A stretch of DNA of 64,000 bases, from the NCBI RefSeq assembly GCF_000220395.1, contig NW_004087074.1, forward strand, positions 1-64,000, written 5' to 3'. The stretch is from Ichthyophthirius multifiliis. Lineage: Eukaryota > Ciliophora > Oligohymenophorea > Hymenostomatida. Within the stretch, counting starts at the first letter, position 1, and each line of letters starts with the position of its first letter. This document shows, one piece after another, positions 62,135-64,000 of the stretch. The position numbers and the translations under genes are program-made. The notes below the pieces were generated by a model that saw only the letters and a program-made list of their open reading frames with translations, did not search any database and was not told where the DNA came from.

Positions 62135-63949
62135 TCATTTATAAATTAAGGACTTATTTATCATTAATTATTCCTCTTTTTTTATTATATAAAAATATAT
62201 ATATATTTAAATATACTTTGGACAAATTAACTTAAAGAATTCTAAATTTGTGATACATTCAATAGATTCACAAATATAAATAATATCATTTTATTTAATT
62301 TTACAGAAATTCAAACCTAATGATATTCTTTTCACTTTCTATTATTTTTCACATAAATATTGCATTAAATCATCAATCTGTTAACTTTATAATTCCATTT
62401 TATTAAAAACAAAAGAAAAATCAATTATTTATTATGGAAGGTTTAGAAGCAAATCGTATATAGATTTGAAAGATATTTTGTTAGTACTTAATTACGTATA
62501 AATAAATTTTATGAATTATTATATATTTACAAAGATAAATCCAATTTAAAATCTTGAAGATTATTTAATAATTTCAAATTTTAAGCAATCTCATTAATAC
62601 CTAAATCACTTAAATTATCATCCCCACCTATAAAAAGCTATATTTTTTGAATATTTTAATACTAATTTATAAAACCAACTAGAATTGATATATTTTAATC
62701 ATTTATTTAATTTCTTTATATTTTTATATATAAATTAATATTATATTTTTATGTATATTAAAATTATTTTACTATAAAAAAACTTTAAATTATTAATTTC
62801 ATTAGTGTTTTATTCTTATTTTACTAATTATTAAATTGATGTAATTGATAAGTTTTAACATATTTTCGCAATACTTTTCCTTTTTTCTTTAAATGATTTT
62901 CTAATTTCTCTTTTTTATGCATAAGCTTATTAATCTTCCAATTCTTATTATTATTAATGGAGTTATTATTTCATATATTATTCAATAATATGTTTTTTTA
63001 AAACTGTTTAATCTTCATTATCTTAATTTTATTCTTATTATTTTTCTTCTTCTTAATCATCTACGTTAAATTTATAAGTGTTTTCAATAATTTACAATGC
63101 TTCATCTAATTTCATCCTTTAATCTTTTTTATAATTAATAAAACCTCTTATGATTAAATCAATAATGTTATCTTAATATTATTTTCCGTAAATATATTTG
63201 TTAAAAATTTTTTCTATTTAATAATCATGGTCTTCCTAATCAACTTATACATTTATTTATCTTATTTCTTTATAAGAAACACCAGTACATCTTTTTATAA
63301 GCATATAATATATATATAATATAAATTAAACAAAATACCTTAGCAAAGTCATCCCTAAAGAATAAATATCTCCCTAAAAATAATTAAATTTTTATAAATC
63401 ATAACTTTATAATTCTGGTGCTTAATACCCAGGAGTAAAAAATGTGTTTTTCCTTAAAGTTGTTGTATTTTGATGTTCTAATTAATGAGCACTTCCCCAA
63501 TCAGAAAGTACATATTCGCTTAATTTTCTGACTAAAACATTCTATGGTTTTATATCTGAGTGAGCTAGATTTAAACTATGAGCATATTTTAAAACTTGTA
63601 TCATTTATTTTGATAATATTATTAATTGCTTTTATGGTATTTTTTGTATTTAATTTAATAAGGCCTCTAAAGAACCTAAAGGAAAATATTCCATAGCTAT
63701 AAATATTTAGTTTTATATTTAAATATGAGAATATATTTCAATTATGCTTTTTTAATATTATTTGTGTTTATTTATTTTTTATACAAAAATTATTTCTTGG
63801 CTTAGTTAATGAAGTATTTATTCGTCTCCAGATGTTATTTTTTTTATTGCAAATTAATTTTTATCTTTTTTTAATAAATAAATTGTAGAAAAACCTCCTT
63901 TATTTATTTATTCAAGATCATTTTCAAATTCTGAATAAAATATTTCCAT
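62135..63949 (-). CDS. protein kinase-LRR fusion with unusual catalytic motifs
   Basis: From ATG 63949 a kinase domain starts almost at once: glycine loop INKGGFSTIYL, lysine in FAIKKI, hinge MEYFPLGSLEALL, catalytic loop HSDIKPQNVLV, DWG in place of DFG, an APE motif (GYQAPEL), then GDIYSLGMTLL. An intron of about 50 nt follows LLR near 63340-63290. A Q/E linker (~62960-63060) leads to LRR-like repeats (LSDLGINEIAQNLKLLNNL, then VKRISLGLNFCKI) up to TGA near 62135. Family knowledge: kinase-LRR fusions are expanded in ciliates. HSD for HRD and DWG for DFG may lower activity, though the catalytic Asp and Lys are kept. Intron structure of the LRR half is only partly resolved. Confidence 0.75.
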
Positions 63950-64000
63950 ATTAACTATTTTTTTTAATTTATATATATTATTATTAATGTATAATTATAA

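Noticed and set aside
1-64000. tRNA, rRNA, CRISPR, telomere (CCCCAA) repeats, transposons and virus-like elements
   Set aside because: I looked on both strands for T-loop signatures, rRNA blocks, regularly spaced repeats, telomeric hexamers, and reverse transcriptase, transposase, integrase or capsid motifs, and found none that I could support.

Overview
This window reads as macronuclear DNA of an oligohymenophorean ciliate. By eye it is about 80-85% A+T. Every long conserved gene becomes open only when TAA and TAG are read as glutamine and TGA is the sole stop, and nearly all introns are short (about 35-130 nt), A/T-rich and GT..AG. The combination of extreme A+T, this code and these families suggests Ichthyophthirius multifiliis or a close relative; that identification is inference. 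Ordinary ORF calling with TAA/TAG as stops shatters almost every gene, so the models below were rebuilt by hand from the sequence.

Layout. 1-3.8 kb: gene-poor A/T DNA. 3.8-6.8 kb: nascent-polypeptide-associated complex beta (+) facing an importin-alpha-like gene (-). 7.6-8.2 kb: unresolved coding remnant. 9.6-15.4 kb: four plus-strand genes (MAP kinase kinase, MORN-repeat protein, B-type cyclin, Q/N-rich protein). 15.7-24.6 kb: leucine-rich-repeat (LRR) protein (-), membrane RING-H2 protein, multi-zinc-finger protein, METTL16-type RNA m6A methyltransferase, a coiled-coil protein (-) and an orphan protein. 24.7-27.9 kb: cyclic-nucleotide-binding K+ channel (-). 29.3-35.4 kb: ribosomal protein uS12/RPS23, a myotubularin phosphatase and a small LRR protein. 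37.1-40.4 kb: a second K+ channel of the same family (-). 42.1-46.2 kb: phospholipase D (-). 47.7-51.1 kb: an LRR-like protein with repeated Trp-Gly motifs and a coiled-coil protein (-). 53.1-57.1 kb: SAPS-domain (PP6 regulatory) protein. 58.9-64 kb: a membrane protein, two weak minus-strand coiled-coil genes and a kinase-LRR fusion (-).

Themes. Much of the window is signalling: two kinases, a cyclin, a phosphoinositide phosphatase, phospholipase D, a PP6 regulator and two K+ channels. No operon logic is expected; neighbours are independent single genes, often convergent with short 3' spacers. Four separate LRR loci are present.

The two points most worth following up are: (1) both K+ channels carry a CCHC zinc-knuckle motif just after the cyclic-nucleotide-binding domain; (2) at least nine otherwise intact genes lose frame at a run of A in the coding strand, always as if one A were missing. 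The second is most simply homopolymer undercalling in the assembly, with transcriptional or ribosomal slippage as the alternative. No tRNA, rRNA, CRISPR, telomere repeat or virus-like element was recognised.
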